64,000 nucleotides of DNA from Homarus americanus. Its lineage: Eukaryota; Arthropoda; Malacostraca; Decapoda; Nephropidae. The notes beneath the pieces were generated by a model that made no database searches, had not been told where the DNA came from, and saw nothing but the letters and a program-made list of their open reading frames with translations. This document shows, in pieces, positions 21,625-32,700 of this stretch. The stretch covers positions 3,728,710 through 3,792,709 of the forward strand of contig NW_024744357.1 of assembly GCF_018991925.1 (NCBI RefSeq), given 5' to 3'. How positions within the stretch are numbered: position 1 is the stretch's first letter; every line of letters starts with the position of its first letter. Both the position numbers and the translations under genes were made by a program.

Positions 21625-21985
21625 ACTACTAATACTACATGATATACAAGGACGGCAGACAGGAAATATATCACGCACAGCAGACAAAACACAGGTACAC
21701 ACAGGTAAGAATTCGCTCATCAACAGACAACATCAACACGCGCTAGCATCCGGCAGCCAAGCATTTTAACCCAGTACCTACCTGTAGCAGAGGGGCAACA
21801 CCTGACGGAGGGGGCGTTACGGCGTCAAGGTCAGAAGACGTGACTGAAATATTTCGGGTCGCACTATCACTGAAGATGCTATATATGGGTACAATATGTT
21901 GGGTTTAAATGAGGTTGGACTTTTAAGTTTGGTTAGGTTAGGTTAAGTGAGGGGGGGTGGGAGGGTTAGGTATATATGAGAGTGT
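21625..21985. other. Unique sequence with a weak candidate microexon
   Basis: 21651-21704 is an open 54-bp block (18 codons, phase 0) between ag and a consensus donor acacag/gtaaga. The upstream tract is CA-rich rather than pyrimidine-rich, so I do not call it an exon. A short TTAGG run lies at 21932-21950. Confidence 0.35.
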
Positions 21986-21994
21986 ATTGTATTT

Positions 21995-22010
21995 TATTAT
22001 TATTATTATT

Positions 22011-22055
<45 letters not shown>

Positions 22056-22072
22056 ATTATTGTTGTTATTAA

Positions 22073-22104
<32 letters not shown>
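21995..22104. repeat. (ATT)n(GTT)n(ATT)n compound microsatellite
   Basis: Runs of ATT, then about 14 GTT units, then ATT with interruptions. Confidence 0.95.
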
Positions 22105-22105
<1 letters not shown>

Positions 22106-22147
22106 ATAAATATAAGATAAATATGATATTGTTTTCCTAAGAGCTTA

Positions 22148-22149
<2 letters not shown>

Positions 22150-22186
<37 letters not shown>
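22150..22186. repeat. (TG)n microsatellite
   Basis: Clean TG run. Confidence 0.95.
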
Positions 22187-22301
22187 GTTAAGCACCGTTC
22201 ACTAGGTCTCAGTAAAGGTTATTAACAGAGAGAGATATTTCACACGATGCCCCCACCCCCTTGAGAGAAAATCCTGACCAAGTGATGTGCTGAGAAACAC
22301 G

Positions 22302-22302
22302 A

Positions 22303-22353
<51 letters not shown>
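22302..22353. repeat. (CA)n microsatellite
   Basis: Clean CA run. Confidence 0.95.
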
Positions 22354-22355
<2 letters not shown>

Positions 22356-22680
22356 CATCCTTGACCACCGAAGGGTCAAGACGTACCCATACTAACTCCC
22401 TCCCCTGAACCCTCCTCCCCACCGGAATATCAACAAGTTCTCGCCAGAAGTTACAATTTCATTTAGGAAAGGAATGGAACCAGTGTTAAACAGAGGTGAA
22501 CAGTGGTGAACAATGATTAGCTAAGTCCAGTGAGAACAACTCAACAGTAACAGTCATACCCAAGTTAACCTTCACACAGTGGGGTCCCAGAGTGCCAGTG
22601 ATAACGGCGGTGAGACCCGCTGCTGCTTCAGCGATGTGTTAATCCGTCTACGATAGGCCACGGGACCCTCACTCATATAA
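22354..22680. other. Unique sequence, no gene recognised
   Basis: No supported coding block. Confidence 0.5.
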
Positions 22681-23226
22681 CACCATCTGTGAGGGAATTA
22701 CTACACCGTCAGTCTCATGCCATCTGAGGAGTACTACACACGTGAGGTCCTCATAGCACCATCTGTGGGGGAATTACTACACCACGTGAGGTCCTTCATA
22801 GCACCATCTGTGAGGGAATTACTACACCACGTGAGGTCCTTCATAGCACCATCTGTGAGGGAATTACTACACCACGTGAGGTCCTTCATAGCACCATCTG
22901 TGAGGGAATTACTACACCACGTGAGGTCCCTCATAACAACATCTGTGAGGGAATTTCTACACCACGTCAGGTCCCTCATAACACCATCCGTGAGGGGTTA
23001 CCACCATGGGCTACTTGCTTTACCATCTGTGAGGTAATTACTACACCACGTGAGGTCCCTCATAACACCATCTGTGAGGGAATTACTACACTACGTGAGG
23101 CCCCTCATAACACCATCTGCGAGGGAATTACTACACCACGCCAGGTCCCTCATAACACCATCTGAGGGAACTACTACACCACGTGAGTTCCTCCTAACAC
23201 CATCTGGGAGGGAGTTACTACACTAC
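22681..23226. repeat. 45-bp minisatellite, about 11 copies
   Basis: Unit: gagggaattactacaccacg, tgaggtccctcataacacca, tctgt. Copies at 22790-22920 are near identical and those at the edges are diverged, a normal gradient for a tandem array. In-frame reading gives a 15-residue protein repeat on both strands because 45 is divisible by three. Confidence 0.93.
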
Positions 23227-23239
23227 AAGTTTGCTGTTC

Positions 23240-23404
23240 AACACCTACATTAATCTGTATGTTCACTGTATGTTCCTTTACCTTTCTCTAATGAAGGCTT
23301 TTGTTAAACCACCAATGTATGTAATAAGTCATTTATGTCCAATGAATATTTTCAGCCTTCGGGCTGCAGAATTTTTTCAATAAACCGCTAATTATTATTA
23401 TCAT

Positions 23405-23405
<1 letters not shown>
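23240..23405 (+). mobile_element. Retroelement 3' end with TTCG-loop hairpin
   Basis: The terminal part reads ttttcagccttcgggctgca, then aataaa (23379-23384), then ttattatt-type trinucleotides. CAGCC/GGCTG (23353-23366) forms a 5-bp stem closed by a TTCG tetraloop. The same end, slightly decayed, is at 61071-61125. A shared 3' hairpin plus a short-repeat tail is typical of LINE or LINE-dependent SINE 3' ends; the body is not recognised. Confidence 0.6.

Positions 23406-23408
<3 letters not shown>

Positions 23409-23464
<56 letters not shown>
23409..23464. repeat. (AC)n microsatellite
   Basis: Clean run joined to the retroelement tail. Confidence 0.95.
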
Positions 23465-23467
<3 letters not shown>

Positions 23468-23619
23468 CGTAACTACACTTCACCATTGTTCACACAGGCC
23501 TTTCAAGAGAGGTGGGTTAAGTGCAGGTGTTATTGTCGTGGGCTAAACTACCCATTGTGAGGTGAGGAAATAACAGTGGTGAGAAATCCGGCCCATGAGA
23601 CTGATACAAAAAACAATCA

Positions 23620-23712
23620 TGTGAAGATTAGACACCCTGTAGCTTATTGCATCTGAAGATTAAACTACACCCTAATGTTAACCTAACCTAACCTAACCAA
23701 ACCTAACCTTAC
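23620..23712. mobile_element. Telomere-core foldback element, left arm and core
   Basis: atcatgtgaagattagacac, cctgtagcttattgcatctg, then aagatta are two consecutive 30-bp arm units. They are followed by accctaatgttaacctaacc. The right arm is absent. Confidence 0.65.
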
Positions 23713-23935
23713 TAACATTACTCTATCCAGTGATCAGATATACACGGGAAATTTAATCGACAATACCTTAATATTTCGATCTAGTATATATACCTGAACG
23801 TATCTGGTTCAATTAGTATAATAGGGATGGTATAGAAACCACAATTGGGACACGGTATTAGGAGTTAATTGGCTCAGTTATAAAGTATATAGATTATCCC
23901 CCCCCCTAGGAGCTAATTACAGGTTGGAGAGGAGA
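23713..23935. other. Unique AT-rich sequence
   Basis: No feature recognised. Confidence 0.5.
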
Positions 23936-23954
23936 GATTAAGGGTTTATTTACA

Positions 23955-24172
23955 CCGGGGAGGGAGGGGAGGGGAGGGAGGAGAGGGAAGAGGTTAATGA
24001 TATATCAACCCCTCCAACTTCCTTTCTCTCTCTCTCTCTCCTCTTCTTCCCTCTCCTCATTCTCTCCTCCTCGTCCCTCCTCTTCCTTCTCCTCATCTCC
24101 CTCACTTCTCTCACCGACTCCCCTCTTCCCCTGCCCCTCTTCCCCTGTCCCCTCTTCCCTGCCCCCCCCTCT
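23955..24172. repeat. Purine then pyrimidine low-complexity tracts
   Basis: GGGA-rich to 23998 and CT-rich from 24005, giving a partly self-complementary block. Confidence 0.8.
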
Positions 24173-24249
24173 GTGTTTGTTGACACGGCTACCAAAGTGT
24201 TTGTATTCACGGACTAATTAAAGGTAAAGATTTATTTTGTTCAGCAGTG

Positions 24250-24250
<1 letters not shown>

Positions 24251-24315
<65 letters not shown>

Positions 24316-24332
24316 GTGTGTGTGTGTGTGTG
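24251..24332. repeat. (TG)n microsatellite
   Basis: Long TG run with one CG interruption. Confidence 0.96.
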
Positions 24333-24391
24333 TAAGAGAGGCAGAGTATTGCGTGATGCAGTATGGTTAACTTGACAATGGTCGACTAATG

Positions 24392-24395
24392 ACAC

Positions 24396-24429
<34 letters not shown>

Positions 24430-24430
24430 C
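24392..24430. repeat. (CA)n microsatellite
   Basis: CA run 60 bp after the TG run; the two are complementary. Confidence 0.95.
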
Positions 24431-24494
24431 GCCGCTTTCATGGTAAGTTAAGACACTGAGGTGGTGGTCAGCGTCTCTAACTGTTGTGTTGTAA

Positions 24495-24820
24495 CAGGCT
24501 GATTTACCTCAAGATTAACCCCTCATTTCCCCTGCTTATAACACCTGAAGATTAACCACCTAATCCATATTTAACCTAACCTAAACCCATTTCCACACCA
24601 ATCCCCACCCCTCCCCCAAGGTAGCGTAAGGGTGTTTAATTATAGGTGTAATTTTCAGGTGATCGCTGGTTAGGTTAGGTTAGGTTGAGTTAGGTTAGGT
24701 TAGGGTTAGGTTAGGGTTAAAGGTTAGGTTAGTTAGGCTAGGTTGTGTTAGAAGTAGGTTAAGGTGTTTAATTTAATCATCAAAAATAATCAGGGAGGGA
24801 AGTAATCTTCAGGTGATCCA
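24495..24820. mobile_element. Telomere-core foldback element, both arms
   Basis: Left arm: tttacctcaagattaacccc then taacacctgaagattaacca, followed by aacctaaccta. Right: caaggtagcgtaagggtgtt then taatta, GGTTA units, and a terminal aatcttcaggtgatcc at about 24805-24820. Arms and core are diverged and partly duplicated. Confidence 0.65.
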
Positions 24821-24854
24821 AATTCTTAGAAAAATACAAAACAATTCTGAAAAA

Positions 24855-25004
<150 letters not shown>

Positions 25005-25125
25005 AGAAGTGACCGCAAGGCCTCCTCCACAGCGGTTGACTCCCAAGGTAAAATCACTAGGGAAATAACTGCTACCTGGACAGCCAATAATAATCAAACA
25101 GCAGTAGAATAATTATTATGAGACA

Positions 25126-25144
25126 TTATCTTAGTTATCATAGA

Positions 25145-25197
<53 letters not shown>

Positions 25198-25215
25198 ACA
25201 CACACACACACATAT
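25126..25215. repeat. (AC)n microsatellite
   Basis: AC run with a catacaaca interruption. Confidence 0.95.
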
Positions 25216-25269
25216 TTCTATCATAAAGATTCTGTTGTGTCCGCTGGATCATGTTTCATTGGTTAATAT

Positions 25270-25308
25270 TTGTGTGTGTGTGTGTGCGTGTGTGTATGTG
25301 TGTGTGTT
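25270..25308. repeat. (TG)n microsatellite, interrupted
   Basis: TG with CG and TA interruptions. Confidence 0.9.
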
Positions 25309-25324
25309 CATTATACAGCAGATG

Positions 25325-25872
25325 TCTCTTTATGGCACTAAGATTGGTCCATAAGGGTGGCACTAAGATTGGTTCATGAGGTCAAAGATGGTTCATAGGG
25401 TGGCACTAAGATAGGTCTATAAGGGTGGCACTAAGATTGGTCTAAGGTGGCACAAGATTGGTTCTAAGGGTGGCACTAAGATTGGTCCATAAGGGTGGGG
25501 ATAAGATTGGTCCATAATGGTGGCACTAAGATTGGTCTAAAGGGTGCACTAAGATTGTCTAATCAAGTAACTTTAAATGGCACTAAGATTGGTCTAAAGG
25601 GTGGCACTAAGATTGGTTCATGAGGTGGCACTAAGATTGGTTCATGGGGATGGCACTAAGATTGGTCCATAAGGGTGGCACTAAGATTGGTTCATAAGGG
25701 TGGCACTAAGAATGGTCCATAAGGTGGCACTAAGATTGGTTCAAAAGGTGGCACCAAGATTGTCTATAGGGTGGCACTAAGATTGGTTCATAAGGGTGGC
25801 ACTAAGATTGGTCCATAAGGGTGGCACTAAGATTGGTTCATAAGGTGGCACTAAGATTGATTCATAAGATTA
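25325..25872. repeat. 25-bp satellite, about 21 copies
   Basis: Unit ggcactaagattggtccata then agggt. Many copies differ by one- or two-base indels. Confidence 0.93.
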
Positions 25873-25934
25873 GTTTTGGCACTGCCAAGCTGAAACTTGT
25901 CTCTCAATAGTGGGAAAGCGTCTCTCGTCTCTAT

Positions 25935-27160
25935 AATGGAGAGGAGGAGGGGGAGTGTGTGTGTGGGAGAGTGTTGGCTGGTGGGAGAGAGAGTGTGTAG
26001 GAGAGGCTGGTGGGAGAGGTGTGTGGGAGAGTGTTGGCTGGTGGGAGAGAGAGAGGTGGGAGAGTGTTGGCTGGTGGGAGAGAGGAGAGTGTGTGGGAGG
26101 TTGGCTGGTGGGAGGTTGGCTGGTGGGAGAGAGAGTGTGTGGAGAGGACAGGGAGAGAGAGAGTGTGTGTGTGGGAGAGTGTTGCGGTGGGAGAGAGAGA
26201 GTGTGTGTGGGAGAGTGTTGGCTGGTGGGAGAGAGAGAGAGTGTGTGGGAGAGGTTGGCTGGTGGGAGAGAGAGAGAGAGAGTGTGTGGGAGAGTGTTGG
26301 TAGGAGAGAGAGAGAGTGTGGGGAGAGGCTGGTGGGAGAAAGAGAGTGTGTGTGGGAGGCACAGGGAGAGAGAGTGTGTAGAGTGTTGGCTGGTGGGAGG
26401 AGAGAGGAGTGTGTGGGGAGAGTGTTGGCTGGTGGGAGAGAGAGGAGTGTGTGTGTGGGAGAGGTTGGCTGGTGGGAGAGAGAGAGTGTGTGGGAGAGTG
26501 GGAGAGAGAGAGGGAGAGTGTTGGCTGGTGGGGAGAGAGAGAGGTGTGGGGGAGTGTTGGCTGGTGGGAGAGAGAGTGTGTGTGGGAGAGTGTTGGCTGG
26601 TGGGAGAGAGAGAGGTGTGTGTGGGGAGAGTGTTGGCTGGAGAGAGAGAGAGAGAGTGTGAGAGTTAGCTGGTGGGAGAGAGAGAGGTGTGTGGGAGAGG
26701 TTGGTGGGAGAAGAGAGAGAGAGTGGGGGGAGGTTGCTGGTGGGAGAGAGAGAGTGTTCGGTGGGAGAGGTTGCTGGTGGAGAGAGAGAGTGTGTGTGTG
26801 TGGGAGAGTGTTGGCTGGTGGGAGAGAGAAAGAGGTGGTGTGGGAGAGTGTTGGCTGGTGGGAGAGAGAGAGAGAGGGTGTGGGAGAGTGTTGGCTGGTG
26901 GGAGAGAGAGAGTGTGTGGGAGAGGTTGGCTGGTGGGAGAGAGAGAGAGAGTGTGTGGGAGAGTGTTGGCTGGTGGGAGAGAGAGGTGTGGGAGAGTGTT
27001 GGCTGTGGGGAGAGAGAGAGTGTGTGTGGGAGAGTGTTGGCTGGGAGAGAGAGAGAGGTGTGTGGGGAGAGTGTTGGCTGGTGGGAGAGAGAGAGAGAGT
27101 GTGTGGGAGAGTGGCAGAGGGAGAGAGAGAGTGTGGGGAGAGTGTTGGCTGGTGACTGGA
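25935..27160. repeat. G/A/T minisatellite, unit about 35-40 bp
   Basis: Irregular copies of gagtgttggctggtggga then gagagagagtgtgtggga. Frames of 413 and 453 codons on the complement (Ser/His/Leu/Pro) and 254 codons on + (Gly/Glu/Arg) are artefacts of a repeat lacking stops. Confidence 0.93.
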
Positions 27161-27224
27161 AGTGATTGCCAAGAACTAGGCCAGAAGAGCGTGGAGACAA
27201 GAAGGGGGACAAAGGAATGGGAAA

Positions 27225-27305
27225 TGCCAGCGTGAGTGTGGGAGTGCCTGGGAGAGAGATAGACTGTGGGAGAGCCTGGGAGAGTGTGGGACAGTGTGGG
27301 AATGG
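27225..27305. repeat. Degenerate gtgtgggagagcctgggag repeats
   Basis: Short edge of the preceding array. Confidence 0.7.
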
Positions 27306-27478
27306 TGCATCTTGTTAATTTGGCGACGTGACAAAACCTCCACCTTGCCACTCACCGTTCACTTCCTCACCTTCCCCCTCACCTCCTCACCCCTGTCTCT
27401 CATATGCCTGCCCCTGTATTTGTAAATCTCTATCTCTCATCTGCCCATCAACGCTATAAACACACACATTGGTTAAGA
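27306..27478. other. Unique C-rich sequence
   Basis: No gene recognised. Confidence 0.5.

Positions 27479-27479
<1 letters not shown>

Positions 27480-27537
<58 letters not shown>
27480..27537. repeat. (AC)n microsatellite
   Basis: Clean run. Confidence 0.96.
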
Positions 27538-27538
<1 letters not shown>

Positions 27539-27667
27539 CACATAGATACAGAAATATACAAACACGGAAAGACAGACAGACACACAACCACAAGGATAGA
27601 CAAGTGCTTAGATTTTATTGTTCTCCAGAGAAACTGGAGGGGCTAACAAAACGTTCACTAGGTATTG

Positions 27668-27668
<1 letters not shown>

Positions 27669-27752
<84 letters not shown>
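27669..27752. repeat. (AC)n microsatellite with one break
   Basis: Two AC runs separated by a single aa. Confidence 0.96.
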
Positions 27753-27753
<1 letters not shown>

Positions 27754-27814
27754 CAATGTACAATACAAGACAATGTGACAAATAATAAAATTACAATGAA
27801 CAGTATTAACTAGT

Positions 27815-27839
27815 GTATGTATGTATGTATGTATGTATG

Positions 27840-27869
<30 letters not shown>
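27815..27869. repeat. (GTAT)n microsatellite, about 14 units
   Basis: Perfect tetranucleotide array. Confidence 0.97.
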
Positions 27870-27870
<1 letters not shown>

Positions 27871-28255
27871 TATATTTAATGAATAATAATACACCAACAT
27901 TGAGATGGATAGACTAAGAGGTTAGATGGATAGACTAATAGACAGTGAAGGACAGACAGATAGATAACTGGTAACCAACACACCTTTAACATGACGAATT
28001 AATACAGGTAGATTCAAGAGGTAACTATTAATTAACCCAAGCGTCGTGCACCTGTGAGGAAAATTACAGACTCAATCACCTAAATCACAGGTATAGTTAG
28101 ATCAATCACTGTCAGAAAAAACCTTTCCATCACAGGTAGAGGTAAGTGTGTGTGATTTACTAATAACATAAAGGTATCCCAATTACCATCACTGAAACAG
28201 GTACCAGTGTGTCTAATTTTTCTAAACAATATTAACTCAAGGTGTTACAGTTCAC
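27870..28255. other. AT-rich unique sequence
   Basis: No gene recognised. Phrases such as aatcacaggta and tcactg(t/a) recur weakly. Confidence 0.5.
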
Positions 28256-28269
28256 ACAAAGGCTGCTTG

Positions 28270-28740
28270 GGTCTGGCACTGGAGTGTGTAGGAATTCTGA
28301 GTGTGTAGGAATTCTGAGTGTGTAGGAATTCTGGAGTGTAAGAACCTGAGGTAGAACGAGGCAATGATTTGGAGTGTGTAGTAATTCTGAGTGTGTAGGA
28401 ATTCTGAGTGTGTAGTATCCTGAGTGGGACTGAGGAGTGAGTGTGTAGTACAAGTGTGTGGGAATTATGTGTAGAATTCCTGAGTGTGAGGAATTCCTGA
28501 GTGTAGGAATTATGAGGGTGCAATGACTGAGTGCAGTACTCTGAGTGTGTAGAATTTGAGTGTAGTACCTGAGTGCAGGAATTATGAGGGCAATGATTAT
28601 GAGCATGTAATACCCTGGAGTGTGTAGAATCTTGAGTGTGTGTGGAATTCTGAGGTGTAGAAATTCTGAGTGTGAAATTCTGGAGTGTAGAAATTCTGAG
28701 TGTAGAAATTTGGAGTGTAATACCTGGAGTGTAAGAATGT
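28270..28740. repeat. 20-bp minisatellite
   Basis: Irregular copies of gtgtgtaggaattctgagt, often with an EcoRI-type gaattc. Confidence 0.9.
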
Positions 28741-28789
28741 AGCTTATGAAAGAAGGCTGCAACACTTCCTCACTCGGTCTAAGACAAGA

Positions 28790-29065
28790 CACTTGAGTGT
28801 GGATGTGGTGTAGGTGGATAGTGAGTGTGTGGATGGTGTAGGTGGATAGTGAGTGTGGATGTGGTAGGTGACAGGAGGGATGTGGTGGGGTGTGAGATAG
28901 TGTGTGGATGTGGTGTAGGTGAGGGTGAGTGTGTGATGTGGTGACATGGAGTGTGGATGTGTGTAGGTGGATAGTGATGTGTGATGTGGTGTAGGTGGAC
29001 AAGGAGTGTGGATGGTGGGACAGAGTGTGGGATGTGTAGGTGGATAGTGAGGGATGTGTAGGTGG
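28790..29065. repeat. Minisatellite, unit about 28 bp
   Basis: Copies of gtggatgtggtgtaggtgg then atagtgagt, with many small indels. Confidence 0.88.
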
Positions 29066-29079
29066 GATAGAGGTGGGAT

Positions 29080-29490
29080 GGGTGTAGGGATGGTGAAAGG
29101 AGGGAACTAGGGAGGTAGGAAGAGGAAGGAGGAGGGAGGTGAGGGAGGAAGGAGGGAGGGGGAGGTGAGGGGAGGAAGGAGGAGGAAGGAGGGAGGAGGT
29201 AAGTATAAAGAAGGAAGGGAAGGGGTTAGAGGGAGGGAGAGGGGGGACGTCAGGTGATGGAGAGGACAAGGGAGGGAGGAGGGAGGAGGAGGAGGAGGGG
29301 AGGGAGGGAGGGAGGGAGGGGAGGGAGGGAGGAGGGAGAGAGAGGGAGGAGGTAGGGAGGGAGGAGGGGAAGAGAGGAGGAGGTGTGGATGTCAGGTGAG
29401 GAGAGGGAGAGGAGAGGGGAGGGAGGGGAGGGAGGGGAGGGAGGGGAGGGAGGGAGAGAGAGGGGGAGAGAGAGAGGAAGAGAGGGAGGG
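29080..29490. repeat. GGGA/GGA polypurine tract
   Basis: Almost purely G and A on the + strand. Confidence 0.9.
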
Positions 29491-29738
29491 TAGATGCTTA
29501 TAAATACATTTAGTATTTACCAGTTTCAAAGGGAAACATACTTAGTGACATACTACTACCATATTAATATAATATGATATAAATATAAATATAAAAGAAA
29601 TAACAACAAAATACCAAACATTGTATAATAAGGTAAGCAATTTGTGTAATAAGAAGGTGATTATGTTAGAGAGACACATGGTTTAACACAAATTTTAAGT
29701 ATTTACCATCACCACCACAGACAGACATCACACTGCAT
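29491..29738. other. AT-rich unique spacer between purine arrays
   Basis: No gene recognised. It separates the purine tract from the large array. Confidence 0.6.
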
Positions 29739-29739
29739 T

Positions 29740-32700
29740 GTGGGGGGAGGAAGGAAGGGGAAGAGAGATGAAGAAAAGGAGAGGAAAAGAGTGAAGGAAA
29801 GAGAGAAGAGGTGTAGGGGAGGAAGAGGGTAGGGGAAAAAAAAAAAAAGGAGAGAAGAGGGAGGAAGAGATGAGGGGAGTGAAGAGATAGGTGTAGGAGG
29901 AAAAGGGTAGGGGAGGAAGAGGGTGGGAGGAGGAAGGGGATGAAGAGGTAGGAGGAGGAAGGAAGAGGGGAGAAGGGGAGATGAAGGGAGAGAAGGAGTA
30001 AAGGGGAGATGGGAAGGGGGTGGGGAGGAAGAGGGGATGATGAAGGAGGAAGGGGTGTAGGGGGAGGAAGACAGGATGAAAGAGGAAGGGGCAGAGGAAA
30101 GAGGTAGATGAAGGTAGGGGAGAAGAGGATAAAAAAAAGTAGGGGAGGAAGAAAAAGGGGAGAAGAGGGGAGAGGAGGAAGAGGTAGGAGGAGGGAAGAG
30201 GTGGGGGAGGAAGAGGTAGGGGAGGAAGAGGTAGGGGAGGAAGGGTGTAGGAGGAAAGGTGGGGAGGAAGAGGTAGGAGGAGGAAGAGGGGGAGGAAGAG
30301 GTGTAGGAGGAAGGGGGAGGAAAGAGGGGGAGGAAGAGGTGTAGGGGGAGGAAGAGGGGAGGAAGAGGGTAATGGGGGAGGAAGAGGGTGTAGGGGAGGA
30401 AGAGGTAGGGGAGGAGAAGGGGTGAAGAGGAGGAAGAGGTGTAGGGGGGAGGGAAGAGGTAGGGGAGGAAGAAGGTGTAGGGGAAGGAAGAGGGTGTAGG
30501 AGGAGGAAGAGGGTGTAGGGGGAGGAAGAGGGTAGGGGAGGAAGAGGGTAGGGGAGGAAGAAGGTAGGGAGGAAGAGGTAGAGGAAGAAGGGAGAAGAGG
30601 AGGAGGAAGAGGGTAGGGGAGGAAGGTGTAAGGAGGAAGAGGGTGTAGGAAGAGGGTGTAGGGGAGGAAGAGGGTGTAGGAGGAGGAAGAAGGTGGGGGG
30701 GAGGAAGAGGGAGGAAGAGGGAGGAGGAAGGGGGGTGTAGGGGAGGAAGAGGGTGTAGGGAGGGGAGGAAGAGGTGTAGGGGGAGGAAGAAGGTAGGGGG
30801 AGGAAGAAGGTGGGAGAAGAAGAGGTAGAGGAGTGAAGGGGTAGGGGAGGAAGAGGTGTAGGGGAGGAAGAAGGTGGAGGAAGAGGGTGTAAGAGGAGTG
30901 AAGGGGGTAGGGGGAGAAGAGGAGGAAGAGGGAGGGAAGAGGGAGGGGAGGAAGAAGGGGGAGGAAGATGTAGGGGAGGAAGAGGGTAGAGGAAGAAGGG
31001 GAGTGAAGAGGAGTAAAGGAGGGGAAGAGGGGTAAAGGGAGAAAGAGTGTAGGGAGGAAGAGAAGAGGGAGGAAGAAGGTAAGGAAGAGGGGGAGGAAGA
31101 GGTGTAGGAGGAAGAAGGTAGGAGAAGAGGTAGGGGAGGAAAGAGAGATAAGAAGGGGGAGGTGAGGGGAGGAAGAAGGTGTAGGGGAGGAAGAGGTGTA
31201 GGGGAGGAAGAAGGTAGGGGAGGAAGAGGGTGTAGGAGGAAAAAGGTGGGGGAGGAAGAGGGTGTAGGAGGAGGAAGGGAAGAAAAAATGTGGAGAGGAG
31301 GAAGAGTAGGGGAGGAAGAAGGTGTAGGGGAGGAAGAGGTGAGGGGAGGAAGAGGGTAGGGGAGTGGAAGAGGGAAGGGAGGAAGGGGGGAGGAAAGAAG
31401 AAGAGGGGAAGAAGAGGGAAGAAGGAGTGAAGGAGGAGGAAGAGGTGGGAAAGGAAGAGGTAGAGTGTAGGGAGAAGAGGCAGGAGGAGAAGAGGTGAGG
31501 AAGAGGGTGGGGGAGGAAGAGGGTAGGGGGAGGAAGAGGGGTAGGGGGAGGAAGAGGGTGGGAGGAAGAGGGGGGAGGAAGAGGTAGGAGGAGGAAGAGG
31601 TGTAGGGGAGGAAGAGGTAGGGGAGGAAGAGGTAGGGAGGAAGAGGTGTAGGGTGTAAAGAGGGTGTAGGAGGAGGAAGAAGAGGGGAGGAAGAGGAGAG
31701 GAAGAGGTAGGGGAGGAAGAAGGAGAGGAGGAAGAGGGTAGGGGAGGAAGAGGTGTAGGGGAGGAAGAAGGGAAGAGGTAGGGAGGAGGTGTAGGGGGAG
31801 GCAGGGGAGGAGAGGAAGAAGGTAGGGAGGAAGAGGTAGAGAAAGAAGGTAGGGGAGGAAGAGGGTGTAGGAGGAGGAAGAGGGTGTAGAGGGAAGGGGG
31901 TGTAAGAGGAGGAAGAGGTGGGGGAGGAAGAGGTGTAGGGGAGGAAGAAGGTGTAGGGGGAGGAAGAGGGTGGGGAGGAGGAAGAAGGGGAGAAGAGGGT
32001 AGGGGAGAAGAGGGTGTAAGAGGAGGAAGGGGTGAGGGGGAGGAAGGGGGTAGGAGGAGAAGAAGGTAGGGGAGGAAGAGGTAGGGGAGGAAGAGGTAAG
32101 AGGAAGAAGGAGGAAGAGGGTAAGGGGATGAAGAGTCAGGAGGAAAAGGGAGGAAGGGAGAGGAGGAAGAAGGGAGGGAGGAAGAGGGTGTAGGGGAGGG
32201 AAGAAGGTGTAGGGGAGGAAGAAGGTGGGGGAGGAAGAGGTGTAGGAGGAGGAAGAAGGTGTAGAGGAGCAGAGGTGTAGGGGAGGAAGAAGGTGTAGGG
32301 GAGGAAGAGGGTAGGGGAAGGAAGAGGTGTAGGGGAGGAAGAGGTGTAGGGGGAGGAAGAGGGGTGGGAGGAAGAGGTGTAGGGGAGGAAGAGGGTGAGG
32401 GGAGGAAGAAGGAGTAGGGGAGGAAGAGGTAAATAAAAGGTAGGAGAGGAAGAGGGTGTAGGGGAGGAAGAGGTAGAGGAGGAAGAAGGTGTAAGAGGAG
32501 CAAGAGGGAGGAGGAAGAGGTGAGGGGATAAAGAGGAAGAGGGAAGAAGGGGGATAGAGGTAGGGGATGGAAGAATAAGTAGGGGAGGAAGAGGGTGTAG
32601 GAGGAAGAGGTGTAGGAGGAGGAAGAGGTGTAGGGGAGGAAGAAGGTGTAGGAGGAGGTGTAGGGGGAGGAAGAAGGTGTAGGGGGAGGAAGAAGGTGTA

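Noticed and set aside
21651..21704. 18-codon phase-0 block before a consensus donor
   Set aside because: The upstream sequence is CA-rich with no pyrimidine tract, and there is no other support. A transcript joining 20125 to 21651 would rescue it.
25851..27212. 413- and 453-codon His/Ser/Leu/Pro frames and a 254-codon Gly/Glu/Arg frame
   Set aside because: All are phases of the gttggctggtgggagaga repeat on both strands.
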